Part shown: one piece after another, positions 1 through 10,971 of the stretch
Layout of the letters: each line of letters starts with the position of its first letter
Numbering within the stretch: the stretch's first letter is position 1
Source of the DNA: Aquatica leii
Taxonomy: Eukaryota > Arthropoda > Insecta > Coleoptera > Lampyridae
Direction of reading: 5' to 3'
NCBI GenBank assembly: GCA_035610365.1
Contig: CM069432.1
Location: 279,905,482-279,969,481, forward strand
DNA length: 64,000 nucleotides
Position numbers and translations under genes: made by a program
Notes under the pieces: generated by a model
What the model was told of the DNA's origin: nothing
Database searches by the model: none
Seen by the model: the letters and a program-made list of their open reading frames with translations, nothing else

Positions 1-600
1 AACTGCAACAACACGAACGTAATAAGTTAATTAGTTGTATAAAACCTAAAAAAATTAGCAAGTCCTAAACGTTCCGCTTTAAATCTTTTGATGTCTAAAT
101 ATTGCTTACATAGCCACATGTGGTTCCCATTAAAAATAATTACACGAAAAAAAAACTGTAAACTGATTCAGAAATTTACACTCTGTTTAACTTATTAGAG
201 CAAAATGAAAAGTAATATTTTACTTTACAAACGCTCAAATTAACCTGGGTAATTCTATGCTTCATTTATATTATAAAAAATACGTTTAGTACTATGTCAT
301 TCAACGCCTTTCGCAAATTTAATTTGTATTTATAAACGTAATTTATTTTAAATATACTTCATCGAGGAGGCTAATTAATTATTTTTTACAAAAAATTAAA
401 TATGAGCGTTTCATCTACGCAATTGTGGTTGGCAGCAGATATATTACACGAATTACTTTGAAAAAAAATTATTAATATTGGTTTTAATAGATTGAGGGGC
501 ATCGTTTTTTGCTTATAATGCGAAAGAAAATTCACTTAAAATAGTTAAGGAATATATTTTTTTACTGAACCTGCAGTTTTTTTTTGTTACTGAGACAGCA
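1..600. other. AT-rich non-coding stretch
   Basis: I see no coding frame, splice pattern, terminal repeat or RNA gene here. It is AT-rich with short A and T runs and leads into the pseudogene that starts at 603. Confidence 0.6.
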
Positions 601-602
601 AG

Positions 603-1930
603 ATGGGATTATACCCCCAGTTTTCTTCGTCACAAATAAAAAATTTATTATTACACTGTTACGTCAATTTTGCAACATGCAATACCGAAAATGAGGCTTG
701 TATGTCTAGTACGTGCAGAGACTGTCCGGATAATTTCTGGGGACAATTTGAAGAAATTGAGAACTTGTACAATGAAATATCTTGGAAAGGATGGTTCAAC
801 TTGAGTAATCGTCCTAAAATGACCAGAAAAACAATGCAATGTTTTATAAAAAAAGGTTCAATCTGATTACTTTGAATCTGCTAACAAAAACTTAGACGAA
901 AATAAAGCAGCACTTTAAATCAAGTTTCCTGAAAATTATTTATTAGCCAAGACGGTATTCAGTTGTTGTATTTGGTTATCAAAATTAGAGACCAAACCGA
1001 TCGTCATCGTGAGCAACGATACAGCTCACACAAAGTATGGTGTCTGGCGTTTTCTAAAAAAAATTTTAATTACTTGCGAGAGGTTAAAGATTCCATATCG
1101 AGCGTCATAATTTGTACCGACAACTGCGCTGCCCAGTTTAAGAATTGCTATATTTTGGCCCTTCTTGGCGATTTAAAGGATTACGTTTTACTATACGGCC
1201 TCAAGTGGGTTTCTTCCGACATCGCACAGAAAAAGCGTAGTAGACGACTTCCATGGCACTATAAAGCGTATAACATGGATAACTGTCAAATCACGACAAA
1301 TAATCCTGAATAGAGCCGCCGAGTTTTTCGTCTACGTTGAAAATGAGATAAAGGACATTCATATCACCTATGTCTCAAAAATTGAGAGTGAAGAAGAAAA
1401 ACCTTTTCTAGACAGTGCTTGGTCCCACGTTCTTCTAATAAAGAACCTCCAAGCACATCATCACATTGAAGCTATCGATTTCAATAAAATTTTAGCTGGA
1501 AAAACTTCTTCGTCCAAATCAAAATCTATCATCCAAGTTGAAAAAGTACAGGTACATTCAGATTGGTCTGATGAAGACCAGCAGCCTGCTTAAAGACATT
1601 GTCCAGAAACGAAGACTCAGATCATCAAAATTAAGAAAAAGCTGCGATTTACTGACGTGTACTCTGATTCTACGGAAGATGATTCAAGGCAAGTCAAGAC
1701 GCAGCTGCCTCCAAATTAAATAAGCCATAGGATGTTCGTGTTAGTTACAATTATCGCTGAAAGTAAAAAAAAGAAAGAATACGCTGCTATTTGCCAGTTC
1801 AATTACAGGAGATGGTGAGGTGCAGGTCATGTTTCTGAAAATGGCTAGAGGCAATAAAAAAGTGTTTATCTGTTTATCCTCTGCTCAAAAGCAAAAGTAA
1901 TCGTACTTACTATAATTTTGAAAGTAACCT
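603..1930 (+). pseudogene. Relic of an unnamed multicopy invertebrate gene family
   Basis: The coding signal runs through several frames. 603-866 has clustered cysteines (CMSSTCRDCP). 963-1200 holds TDNCAAQFKN. A shifted frame at about 1200-1592 has TSHRKSVVDDFHGTIKR followed by an acidic, Ser/Lys-rich stretch to a stop. A last piece near 1797-1910 reads TGDGEVQVMFLKMARG. I know the combination of a Cys-rich start, D-x-C-x2-Q-x-K-N and SHGK-x4-D-x3-GT-x-KR from a repeated, unnamed family in invertebrate genomes, where intact members are several hundred residues long. A nuclease-like role is only a guess. At least three frame changes and internal stops make this a dead copy. I found no terminal repeats around it. 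Confidence 0.6.
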
Positions 1931-2031
1931 TAATATTTTGGAAGGCATGTACACAAACGTGTCCATAACATTTTAAATCAAAGCAAATTCTCTACAAAAA
2001 AGGTTTAATGATGTACCATTTTATTGTTATG
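1931..2031. other. Short spacer before the hAT element
   Basis: AT-rich spacer with no recognised feature. The 8-bp target duplication of the hAT element follows at 2032-2039. Confidence 0.4.
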
Positions 2032-2039
2032 CATGTACC

Positions 2040-2055
2040 CAGCGCCGTCGCGTGG
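2040..2055 (+). repeat. hAT left terminal inverted repeat
   Basis: 16-bp end, matched in inverted orientation at 5217-5232 with one mismatch (C/T at the fourth base). The perfect palindrome at 2066-2081 follows. Confidence 0.85.
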
Positions 2056-2459
2056 GCGGGGCGACCGGGGCAATTGCCCCGAGCGCCGCGTCCAGGGATC
2101 GCCGAGAGCGTATTTTGTAAAGCAATTTTGAATAATGCATTGCATGTATTAATTAAAAAAATAAATATATGACACTAATATGGTTTTGTATTTATAAGTT
2201 ATCTGACACACACACGCTGCCGTGAAGTGCAGGCCGCTGTTCTATTTTTGTTTCACCCGACCTTGAGACAATGATCTTACCTTACATCTCCCTCTTACCA
2301 AACGCCCGCCATTACCCTTCTTGCGCCCGGCGCCCCTCCTATACTTTGTATGATGCGAGTCGCATCCACCTGCCACCGTCCCACAGGCCACTGCCAGTCT
2401 GAGTTTGTCACTGTTTCGGCGCGGATGCGATACTTATGTGATTTACTTCACTGTTCAGA

Positions 2460-4939
2460 ATCTCGAAAAAGTTATAGGGAGCTCAACGGCGAAAATTAAA
2501 TAAGGAAAGTGAATTAGCTCGTGAAACGTTACTATCAAAAGTGCCAAAACTAACTGATTTTTTCAATACTTTGTCTTCAACACCAGCCCCAGAGGCCGTT
2601 ACCGTATGTGACCTGCCAGTGCCAAGTACCAGTTTTCAAGGACTGGCGAAGAAACTCCTGTCGTCCCTATAATCATTGAAGATACAAGTGATAATCAAGA
2701 AGTAAATTTAACTTTAACGTCTGATATTGACACCACGTTGGCTTTGTCTGGAGATCCAGGAACATGGCCAGAGCTGATCCTTATTGAGCAGCGCAATGAC
2801 CTTATTTTAAAAAGTCCTTCTGGTTGCGATTTTTCCATAGAAAATGATCAGTACCCAAAGATTCTAAAAACAGGCATTTTTCAAATTGTTTACGATTCCG
2901 TTTCGCTGAAAACGGTGAAAAAATACTAAGACGAAGGTTAGTTTATTCTGAACAAAATAATTCGGCGTACTGTTTTTGCTGTAGGCTTTTCGACCCATCC
3001 TCAAAATCACACTTCGGTCATAAAATGGGTTTTAATGACTGGAAACACATGACTGATAGGTCTAAATCTCATGAAGTATCACCGGATCACTTTAAATACA
3101 TGATCGAGTGGGCCACGGCTGTAGACTTAAAGGGGGTACTTCGATAAATCAAGTAATTATTAGTCAAATCAATACTGAAACACAACGCTCAGAAGAGATG
3201 TTAAGACGGTTGGTCGAAATCACTTTGTATTTGGCAGAAAATAACATAGCATTTCGAGGCTCATCTTCAAAGGCATTTACCAAAAATAATGGCAACTTTC
3301 TCGGGCTTGTACAATTCTTGGGGAAGTTTGATGCAGTTTTATTGGAACACTTACGCAGAGTAACTAACCGAGAAACTAAGTTTCACTTGTTAAGTGTATC
3401 GATTCAAAATGAGATTATTAACATGTTAGGTAGTAAAGGACAGCATCATCAAGAAAATAAAAACTGCCACATATTTTTCTGTTATTTTTGACTGCACTCC
3501 CGATATCACCCATAAAGAGCAAACATCTCTAACGATTCGCTATGTTAGTGAAAAAGGTGATATTAACATAGAGGAAAGCTTCATAACATATCAGGTGGCA
3601 GAAGAAACCACCGGAGAAGCTCTCACTGATCTGATATTTAAGGAAATTGCCAAATGCGGACTAAACATGAAAGACTGTCGGGGACAGGGCTATGATAATG
3701 GCGCCAATATGGCAGGAATCCATAAAGGAGTTCAAGCTCGTGTACTAAAAGATTTCCCTCTGGCTTTTTTCATACCTTGTGGATGCCATAGTCTTACCTT
3801 TGTATTTCCGATGGAGCGAAATTGTCGGTCAAATCTACGTTTCTGTTTGGAATTCTCCAGCGTATTTATACAAATTTGCAAGCTCTACAAGGCGCTGGTG
3901 TGTGATCAGTGAACATGTCAAGTATCTTACGGTAAAGCAAGCATGTGAGACAAGATGGGAAGCCCGAATATCTGCGGTTCAAGCTGTTCGCTACCAGTAC
4001 GTTGAAGTCCGGGATGCTCCGATCGAATTAAGTGAGAAAACGGACGATCCTCAGACAGCAAGCGAGGCTTATTCCTTAGCCAAACATATGGAAGAGTTTT
4101 CTTTCTTAGTATGCTTACTATTATGGCATGATTTGGTCTTTGAAATCAATATCATCAGTAAAAGTCTTCAAGGGAAAGCTAAAGACGTTAGTGATACTGT
4201 GAAAAAGTTGAATAATTGCTTGACAAATTCAGAATAATTGGATTAACCAACGCAGTAATTTCAGTCAAAGATATTACAGAACAGCTTGAAATACAACTAG
4301 TCTTCCCAGAAAAAAGAATTGGCAAAAAAAGCGTGTCTTTTCGTATGAAAGTGGTGATGAAGTAATTACATCTGCAGAAGACACATTCAAAACTGAGGTC
4401 TTTTATCCCTTAGTGGATACGGTTTCAACCTCACTTAAAAGTAGGTCAACTGCAATTAACAATCATAGTTTACAATGGGGTTTTTTATATAACGTGGCTT
4501 AACTTCCAGAAAAAGGTGACTTAAAACAAAGTTGCTTGAAACTAGAATCCCACTTAAAGAATACTGACGGTGTATCGGCTATGAACTTTGTTGTGAACTG
4601 CAACATGTGAATTTCATCTTAGAGCTGAATGAACCACAAGTTCAACCTATTGACGTGTTGCAATCAATCAAGAAAACCGACAGAAAAGACTTATTTATGA
4701 ATCTGTGGATTGCACTAAGACTGTTGTTAACTACCCCAGTGACAGTTGCAAATGCGGAGCGTAACTTTAGTAAGTTAAAACTCATAAAGACATATTTACG
4801 CTCAACTATGTCCCAAGAAAGACTGAATTCTTTGGCCATCCTGTCAATTGAAAAAGATGAGGCACAAAAAATAGACTTCAAGGAAATAGTCACGACATTT
4901 GCTCGTGCAAAAGCCAAACGAAAGTCTTTTAGTGTTTAA
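2460..4939 (+). pseudogene. hAT transposase (zinc finger MYM-type 1-like, DUF4371), frameshifted
   Basis: Pieces in different frames follow the usual order. The N-terminal linker starts near 2460 (KLTDFFNTLSSTPAP). A zinc-finger region lies around 2740-3110. DUF4371 spans about 3190-3790 (FLGLVQFLGKFDAVL, then DCTPDISHKEQTSLTIRYVS, then the catalytic-core motif RGQGYDNGANMAG). The C-terminal dimerisation domain is at 4607-4939 (TVANAERNFSKLKLIKTYLR), which ends at the natural stop. The family cuts and pastes DNA with a DDE-type RNase H fold. Frame changes near 2680, 3490 and 3790 and stops around 4240-4600 show it is dead. Confidence 0.85.
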
Positions 4940-5216
4940 TCCTTTTTTCGTGATTCTCTTAACTATATTTTATAAAATGTATGTACTGTTTTAATGTTTT
5001 AAAGGATTTTTAATTGCTTTTTTTAATTCCTGACTCTGGTATTCTTAAAACTTGAAAGGTAACTGGCAACCATTTGGGTGTTTTGGTGTTTTCAAAGACA
5101 CAAAAGGTTTTAATAAAGGATAATAGGTTTAATAATGAATGGGCCGATGGACGAAAGATCCATTTGGTGGTGGAGAGGGGTGGGGCTGACAAACTCTCGC
5201 CCCGGGCGCCAACTAA

Positions 5217-5232
5217 CCACGCGACGGCACTG
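5217..5232 (-). repeat. hAT right terminal inverted repeat
   Basis: Inverted partner of 2040-2055. The target-duplication copy at 5233-5240 follows directly. Confidence 0.85.
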
Positions 5233-5240
5233 CATGTACG

Positions 5241-5783
5241 ATTAAATTTCATAATAATTTCGTCCAAAATTTGCAGTTTTTTATTTCAGTTGAGTCATCT
5301 GGAATGTAACGCTTGTTACACGCACTTAGACGCGGTTTACTTATATCTAGAGATAATTTATTGCATTTGAAAGTTGATTTTATGGAAATATGGGATTAGA
5401 GGTAGGTGATCTAGAAGGAAACGACGTGTTCTCTTTCATAATTATGGTTTAATTATCAACTAAAGACGTACAACCTGTAACAAACGTGACATGGAATGAC
5501 CTATAACGGACAAGCATATTGAGAATATTGCATTGCAAGACAGCAGTAGTATAGTAGGGCCGGTTCTGGTTCATTCGGGTAAGATGGGTAAAAGATCGTG
5601 AAGTTTCGTTGCTATCGTTCCGTTTCGGGTATGCTCGAGTTGCATTCGTATTTGGTAAGTCGGGATAGATCGTATTGGTAGTGGGGGAATCGTAAATCGT
5701 CGTAGGATTTGTTTCGCTTCGGGTATGCTCGGATCTAGGTCAGTCGGAGAAGTTCGTAGTGATGGTGGGGATGCTATTGTGTG
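5241..5783. other. Spacer with an imperfect 94-bp tandem duplication
   Basis: No gene recognised. The 14-mer TTCGGGTATGCTCG occurs at 5624-5637 and 5718-5731, with partly matching flanks (GTCGG, TTCGTA, TGGTGGGG), so roughly 5590-5775 looks like a diverged two-unit repeat. Confidence 0.5.
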
Positions 5784-6048
5784 TATAGTAAGTGCTACAG
5801 TAATGGACACTCAAGAGACATTGCTTGCATGTTTGTGTAATAAAACATATTTGGTTTTAGTTAGCTACTATTTAAAATATGTCAAATGACAGCATATTTT
5901 ATGTAGTTAATGGTACTCTTAAAATAATTTGTGTATATCTTAACAAAAAAATTTTAAAAATTCGAGTGTCATAAAATGTCGAATGTGCCAGTGGTGGACA
6001 TAACATAGATGAGGTGAGTAATGGACACACCGACTAACATACATTTTA

Positions 6049-8224
6049 TTAATATTTTTCCATTTCATGAACACTGCAATGTCCTCTACTGTTTTTTAGT
6101 TTAGGTGGTTTAATACTACAGACTATATCCTCCTTGAAATAATATAAAATATCAGGTTTACCTGGCCATTTCCATACTCCCAAACCAGCGTTCGTCATGC
6201 TTGAAATTTCGGCTCCAAGTAAATTTTTTTTCAAGATAACTCCTAAAAATAAATGAAATCGAAATAGAAAACTGATATTACCCAGATAAGTACAAAGAAT
6301 TCTTAAAATTATACGTAGGTACCTATTACTCACCAGGATAATAGTTTTCTTCGTAAGACACAATTACATATTTCCCATCTTCCAAGATTAAATCTTCATT
6401 TTCCTCAAAATCTAATTCATTTTTATCTTCATCTTCCTCATAAGCTACACTGATATCAGACTCGGAACTTTCTTTGGTAGGTGATAATACTTTGTTCTTT
6501 TTTTTCTTAGGAAGCATTTTTTTATTAGCCTCCTTCGTATAGAATTCTCGATATTTTCCGATCGACACTACTGCAGGAAACATTGTCTTCTTTCGTTTTG
6601 GTGTTACGCCGTCAACAGAATTAGGAAATATAAAACATTTCTTGAAGGGTGTCGGTACTCCCATTTCTTCTCTTTTTTGATAATGAAGTTTTCCAGCTTT
6701 ATCGGGAGTCTTTCACTCTATGTTTGCTCCTGATTGTGAAATAGTAGATAGTGACTGATTGACATCCTGCTGATTATTTGATGTTGAAGGTGTTTCTAAA
6801 ACATTCTCATCTTTCTCTGCCAGAGGTGTCCTTTCATGTTGATGAACCTACATATTCGTTTCCTTTTCACGTTCAGGTAAATTAGCTAAATCATTTTTTT
6901 AGACCAAGCCAAACTTTATGCAGATCGGTTGCTTTAATATCTTCTTCCCAATCATGCCCACTTTCATAAGTTTCCATAAATTGTTGAAGAGTTTCTCTTT
7001 CAATTTTCTGTTCTAGGGCTTCAATAATCCCCGTTTGTTTTTGTTGGGTTAGCGGTCCAATTGAGTCAGCAAGTTTTCTATTTGGAATACATTTGGAATA
7101 ATCAACATTATTTTTATCAAAAGGAAATAGACCACTTTTCCTGAAGCCGTTTTGAATTGTTTGGAATGTAGCATATTTATCAAATACTGGTTTTAAAATT
7201 GAGCCAAACGTATATCTTGTTATTTCCTTTGGGAAATTTTCGAATTTCCAAGTTCTTACAGCTTTTGTCCACTCTGCTTTTAATGGCTTAAATACAGCTA
7301 CATCAGCTGGTTGCATGATTTGTGTCGTATTCGGGAAAAGCAATATTAAAGTAACACCATGGTCATCGCAAAGCTGTTGAGTCAAATGGGAACGATGCCC
7401 ATCCACAAAAAGCAAAATTGATCGAGTGATATTTAAAGATTTTCACTATCAGATCTGCCTAATGCCCAATTTTCGGGAACAGACACAACAATTGCTTTGG
7501 GCATTTTGAATATTAGCATTTGAGGTACAACTTTCCCATCTGCAGAAAACATAGCCATAACAGTAATCTGCTCTTTTTCTGAACTCACTCTTTGATAGAA
7601 ATCTTCTGTTTATTTAGTCGGCCCTAAAACTTTTCCCGTTTTAAAACAGAACATAAATCCCGATTTATTCGCATTGAAAATCCTTGTGGAATTAGCAAGT
7701 GCGTCTAAGAGGTTATTTTCTGTGCAATAATCCAAAATGTCATCAAATCATTGATGAATCCGATCTTGGGTAACAGCAGCACGAGCTTTTCCTACAGCTT
7801 CCGCATGCTTTTGTTTTATCTCAGGATGTCTTTTAAGGAAACTTTCAAACCAATATCGACCTAGAGTTTTAGATTCATTTAAATATCGTGTCCCTCTTCC
7901 ATTTTCTTGAAGATATTTTTTTACAGATAAAACAAGGTTAGTCTTATGTACTGGAAATCCTTTTTTTGCTATTGCAAGTATCCATGTCACTAATATGTTC
8001 TCTTCTTTTTCAGTTAACTCAGACGGGGGACCCATTTTTCTACAGAGTGGAACAGTTCCTGACAATTTTTGTATGAGGGTGCTACGAGGAACACCAAACT
8101 CTCGAGCAGCTGCTTTTTTTGTTAAACCATGTTCCCTCACTACCTGAATGGCTTTCTGCATGTTATCTTCTGTGTATGAAAAGAAATTCCTTTTTTTCTC
8201 AATTTTCTTGTTTATTTTTCCCAT
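6049..8224 (-). pseudogene. pogo/Tigger transposase, one intron, broken
   Basis: On the minus strand 8224-7748 encodes the start: a psq-type helix-turn-helix (AIQVVREHGLTKKAAAREFG) and a CENP-B-type DNA-binding part. The DDE core follows: 7700-7620 reads NANKSGF where family members have N-x-DESGF, so the first catalytic Asp is Asn and the next Glu is Lys. VDGHRSHLT and PADVAVFKPLK keep the other two Asp. A basic/acidic tail runs to 6334. A 91-bp intron with GTGAGT donor at 6333 and TTTTTAG acceptor at 6243 joins in frame to a last exon ending at 6049 that has the usual WKWPGKPDILYY motif. Stops near 7440 and 7610 confirm it is dead. Confidence 0.85.
6243..6333 (-). other. Spliceosomal intron in the pogo transposase
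   Basis: Donor GTGAGT begins at 6333 and the acceptor AG is at 6244-6243 after a T-rich tract. Removing it keeps the reading frame and joins ...YYPG to VILKKN..., matching the usual C-terminal domain of this transposase type. Confidence 0.75.
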
Positions 8225-8723
8225 TGCTGTAAAAATAACAACTAAACAAATACTGTTGTAGTAGGAATATGTTTAGTGTCCATTACTAAATTTCTCATTT
8301 TTAGTAATAAACACCCCCCATGTCCATTAATAACACATCCCTAAGTTGTTTGTACCAGTACCAGGGGTGACCACCTCCATCAAATATCGCTATTTTTTTA
8401 TTACTTGTATATTTATGTGCATGGTTACATTTACGACTTACCTTATCAAGTGTAGAAAATAAATGTATAAGAAATACACCACTAAAACGAAACAAAACAA
8501 ATTAACGGAAAATATTAACGACGAAACGCAGACAAACTTCAATCGGTTGTCACGCCAGCGACCATTTTAATTAAATTATTTATTTTACAACAGAATAAAG
8601 TTGGCTGCGTAAAAAGCCTACTACAAAAAACAAAATTTCTAAAGTTAAATTAAAAAAATAATTATTTTTTACAGTCAATAATGTCCATTACTAGAGCACT
8701 GCCCATTACTGGAGCATTTACCC

Positions 8724-8731
8724 TATATAAA
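8724..8731 (+). promoter_or_regulatory. TATA-like box before the small ORF cluster
   Basis: TATATAAA stands about 80 bp before the ATG at 8810. It overlaps the tip of the neighbouring pogo element, so it may be chance in AT-rich DNA. Confidence 0.3.
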
Positions 8732-8809
8732 GGTAATATTTGTAAATATTTAATATTAGCATCTTAATAACACTTATTTTATTTTAATAAATTTAAGAAA
8801 GGAATTAAG

Positions 8810-9115
8810 ATGGAATCATTTTTTGCAAACTTGAACAAAACTTTCCATTTGGTTCCTTATGTGAGTGCAAGAAGTCTATCAATAAACGAACAGTATAAAA
8901 TTAAGTGTTTTAGTAAAATCAATAATAAATTTGGGGACAAAGTGATTATCAAATGCCAAGATTTTAAAGTACTTCTACCACAAAGATTTATTAACAAATT
9001 TTCGATTGAAGATATAAACCAAATTAATAGCCTGATTGGTTCGGGAAAAAACATTTATCTTGTGAGCCGAGGAGCCGTTGGTGAAACAACAAACATTGAT
9101 TTTGTTCCAGAGTGA
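8810..9115 (+). CDS. Small protein of unknown function (101 aa)
   Basis: An intact frame starts in good context (AAGATGG) and ends with TGA. The product is about 11.5 kDa, lysine-rich, with alternating polar and hydrophobic stretches (KVIIKCQDFKVLLPQRF at residues 44-60, IYLVSRGAVGETTNIDFV near the end). It has no signal peptide or membrane segment. I have an impression of similar small proteins with a VPY...LPQRF...YLV layout in invertebrate mobile or virus-like DNA, and a small beta-barrel nucleic-acid binder is conceivable, but I cannot name the family. A second small frame starts 3 bases after its stop and a zinc-ribbon relic follows 450 bases on, so it may belong to one compact unit. Transcription is not shown by sequence alone. 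Confidence 0.5.
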   Translation: MESFFANLNKTFHLVPYVSARSLSINEQYKIKCFSKINNKFGDKVIIKCQDFKVLLPQRFINKFSIEDINQINSLIGSGKNIYLVSRGAVGETTNIDFVPE

Positions 9116-9118
9116 AAA

Positions 9119-9256
9119 ATGAATCAAAAAGGCGTGCGCATGAGAAAAATGTATAAACTAAGATTACAATTTTATTTGGAAGGTTTAGATAAGTTATCAA
9201 ATATCATTAAAATGTATGAAATCACAAAGCATTTAAAAAATGTAAATATAAAATGA
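9119..9256 (+). CDS. Possible small ORF, 45 aa, unknown
   Basis: An ATG lies three bases after the previous stop and opens 45 codons of a basic, helix-prone peptide (RMRKMYKLRLQFYLEGLDKL). It is short enough to be chance, but spacing and orientation suit a compact polycistronic or viral-type layout. No family recognised. Confidence 0.3.
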   Translation: MNQKGVRMRKMYKLRLQFYLEGLDKLSNIIKMYEITKHLKNVNIK

Positions 9257-9570
9257 ACAATGAATGTTTGAAATAATTTTGCTTTTTTCATTTTATAATT
9301 ATGTGTTTATTATTATTATTATTGAAATGATTTAAAAATTATAGTTGTGGGTATGGTTTTGTATGTTAAGTAAATTTATGTACTAGGATTAAAATACTAT
9401 TTGAAATCAATATAAAACTTAACAAATGCAATAGAAAAAAGTAAAGTAAATAAGTAAACAACGCTAGTAATAAACTTTGTGATGAATTTTGACATGTTTT
9501 GATACATTTATTTATAAATACAATAATATATTTACACTGTTTAAAAAAGTTTTAACTGCTCAAAGTCAAC

Positions 9571-9785
9571 ATGCCGGTAGTTGTAAGATTTGTCTGTCCA
9601 AAATGTAAAGTAGAGACGGAGAAAGTAGTCGCTGTATAATATGTTGCGTTCGTGAAATAGTGAAAAGTCAAGGAGGTAAACATTTTTCATCAAATTATTA
9701 TATAAAAGAAGTTAAAAAGCAAAACAAACAATTTATAAATAAAAGTTATTTTAAGGATGTTTGCAAAAACAATGATAATGAATAA
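9571..9785 (+). pseudogene. Zinc-ribbon mini-protein, one frameshift
   Basis: The frame from the ATG at 9571 gives MPVVVRFVCPKCKVE and then runs to a stop. A shift of one base near 9615-9620 opens a second frame, GESSRCIICCVREIV, that runs to TAA at 9783-9785. Together they have the C-x2-C ... C-x2-C spacing of a zinc ribbon followed by a basic tail (YIKEVKKQNKQF) of about 45 residues. The frame change could be a single indel in a pseudogene. The family is not known to me. It lies in the same orientation as the small ORFs at 8810 and 9119. Confidence 0.45.
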
Positions 9786-10012
9786 AACTATCTTTGGAAA
9801 CTGGGGTAATGAATATCATTATGTAATGTTTTATAATGTATAGTGATTTAAATTTATATTAAGATTATTTGAAGATTTTTGTGTTTTCAAAATTTTATTA
9901 ACTTGAATATTTTAATTTCTAAATTTTCTATAGATAAATTATTCATCAAACTTTATTTGAAAAGAATTTTTTACTGTTACTATATGACTTAAGATAATAA
10001 ATAATTTTATTA

Positions 10013-10129
10013 ACCGTTTTACAAACCATCTACTTTGAATGTGGTTTGCTTGAAAACTACTTAACAAACCGCTTATTCTATCTATGGTTTGTGTGCAAAC
10101 CGCTTTACAAACCACCTAAATTGAATGTG
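10013..10129. repeat. Imperfect direct repeat, 86-bp spacing
   Basis: A 31-base unit starting ACCG(T/C)TTTACAAACCA is present at 10013-10043 and 10099-10129. Extra CAAACC/GGTTTG words lie between and after, in both orientations. Confidence 0.55.
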
Positions 10130-10349
10130 TTTAGTTTGCAAACTGAATAATAAACAGTTTATACTTTACTGTTGGTTAATTCTGCTCTGTTTGTAAGCTA
10201 TTCAGTTTGCAGATAATTCTTTTTGTTAAAAGTTTGTACAGAACTGCAGAAGCATATTTGATTAGTAAGCAAAAAAAAATAAACGTACGTTAAGGTTCGT
10301 CCAGAATGCAATCGTACCGTACTTTATCAAATTTATCGAATGAAGAAGA

Positions 10350-10971
10350 ATTAACTAAATGGTGAATTAAAACATTTATCTAGTGGCAAATCAACGTATT
10401 GATATTGTATTACAAAAGGAATTGACACCAAGAAATGTAAAGCAGAAACCTGCTTTGACTTATCATCAGACCATTGTATACTAAAACCGTCCATTCGCAA
10501 ATTTGGAATAAAAAAACAACTCTTCTTGCACAACAATAAAACAGATTGGGATGGATTTAGGAAAAAGTTGAACTATCGAATTTTGCTAACCACTAAAAAG
10601 CGAAATTGAAATAGATGAAATATTTAACAAACAGTATTCAAAAGGCTGCATGGTTTGCTACACTTACCTTCATAGGACCACTAGAGAAAAGTGAAACCGA
10701 CTGTTAAAGATTTTAGCAAAAAGAAACCTGCGGAAACAATGATAGCAAAAACTAAAGAAAACAAGGAAAAGTTAAACAAAACCACTAAAGAAATGAAAAA
10801 CTTGATTCAAAAAAAAAACAGAACCAAAGTACCTTACGCCAACAAAAGACACCGAGTACTGGAAAGCATCTAGAAAGCGAATTTAAACCCTTCCTCTCAG
10901 TGCTGTCTACCGAAGAGGAAAACGAGATAACAGGATTCTTAGATCTCCTATTTCCAAATAAAATTGCTTAA
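10350..10971 (+). pseudogene. Jockey-clade LINE ORF2 fragment (endonuclease end and linker)
   Basis: The frame signal, with several shifts, follows the Jockey order: the end of the endonuclease with FDLSSDH at 10454-10474, NNKTDWDGFRKKLNYRI at about 10520-10580, the linker LKSEIEIDEIFNKQYSKG, LTPTKDTEYWKAS near 10830-10870, and FKPFLSVLSTEEENEITGFL at 10880-10942, ending just before the reverse transcriptase. In Jockey elements this ORF nicks DNA and primes reverse transcription. Neither the 5' part nor the RT is present here. Confidence 0.7.

Larger units (their letters stand above)
2040..5232 (+). mobile_element. hAT-superfamily DNA transposon, full length but dead
   Basis: Both ends are visible. 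The left end starts CAGCGCCGTCGCGTGG at 2040-2055. The right end, 5217-5232, is the inverted form CAGTGCCGTCGCGTGG, 15 of 16 identical. The flanking 8-mers are CATGTACC (2032-2039) and CATGTACG (5233-5240), which fits the 8-bp target duplication made by hAT transposases, with one later change. Just inside the left end, 2066-2081 is a perfect 16-bp palindrome, and both ends are GC-rich against an AT-rich surround. Inside lies a frameshifted transposase of the ZMYM/DUF4371 type. The element is about 3.2 kb, a normal size for an autonomous hAT. Confidence 0.88.
5784..8727 (-). mobile_element. pogo/Tigger-type DNA transposon, decayed
   Basis: The ends are similar in inverted orientation: GTAAGTGCTACAGTAATGGA near 5788-5807 against GTAAATGCTCCAGTAATGGG read in reverse from about 8720 to 8701, 17 of 20 identical, next to TA-rich flanks as expected for pogo. 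The motif GTCCATTACT or its complement recurs at about 5801, 6013, 8277, 8319 and 8683, giving subterminal repeats. A minus-strand transposase fills the interior. Exact edges are uncertain by a few bases because of an indel at the left tip. Confidence 0.7.
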
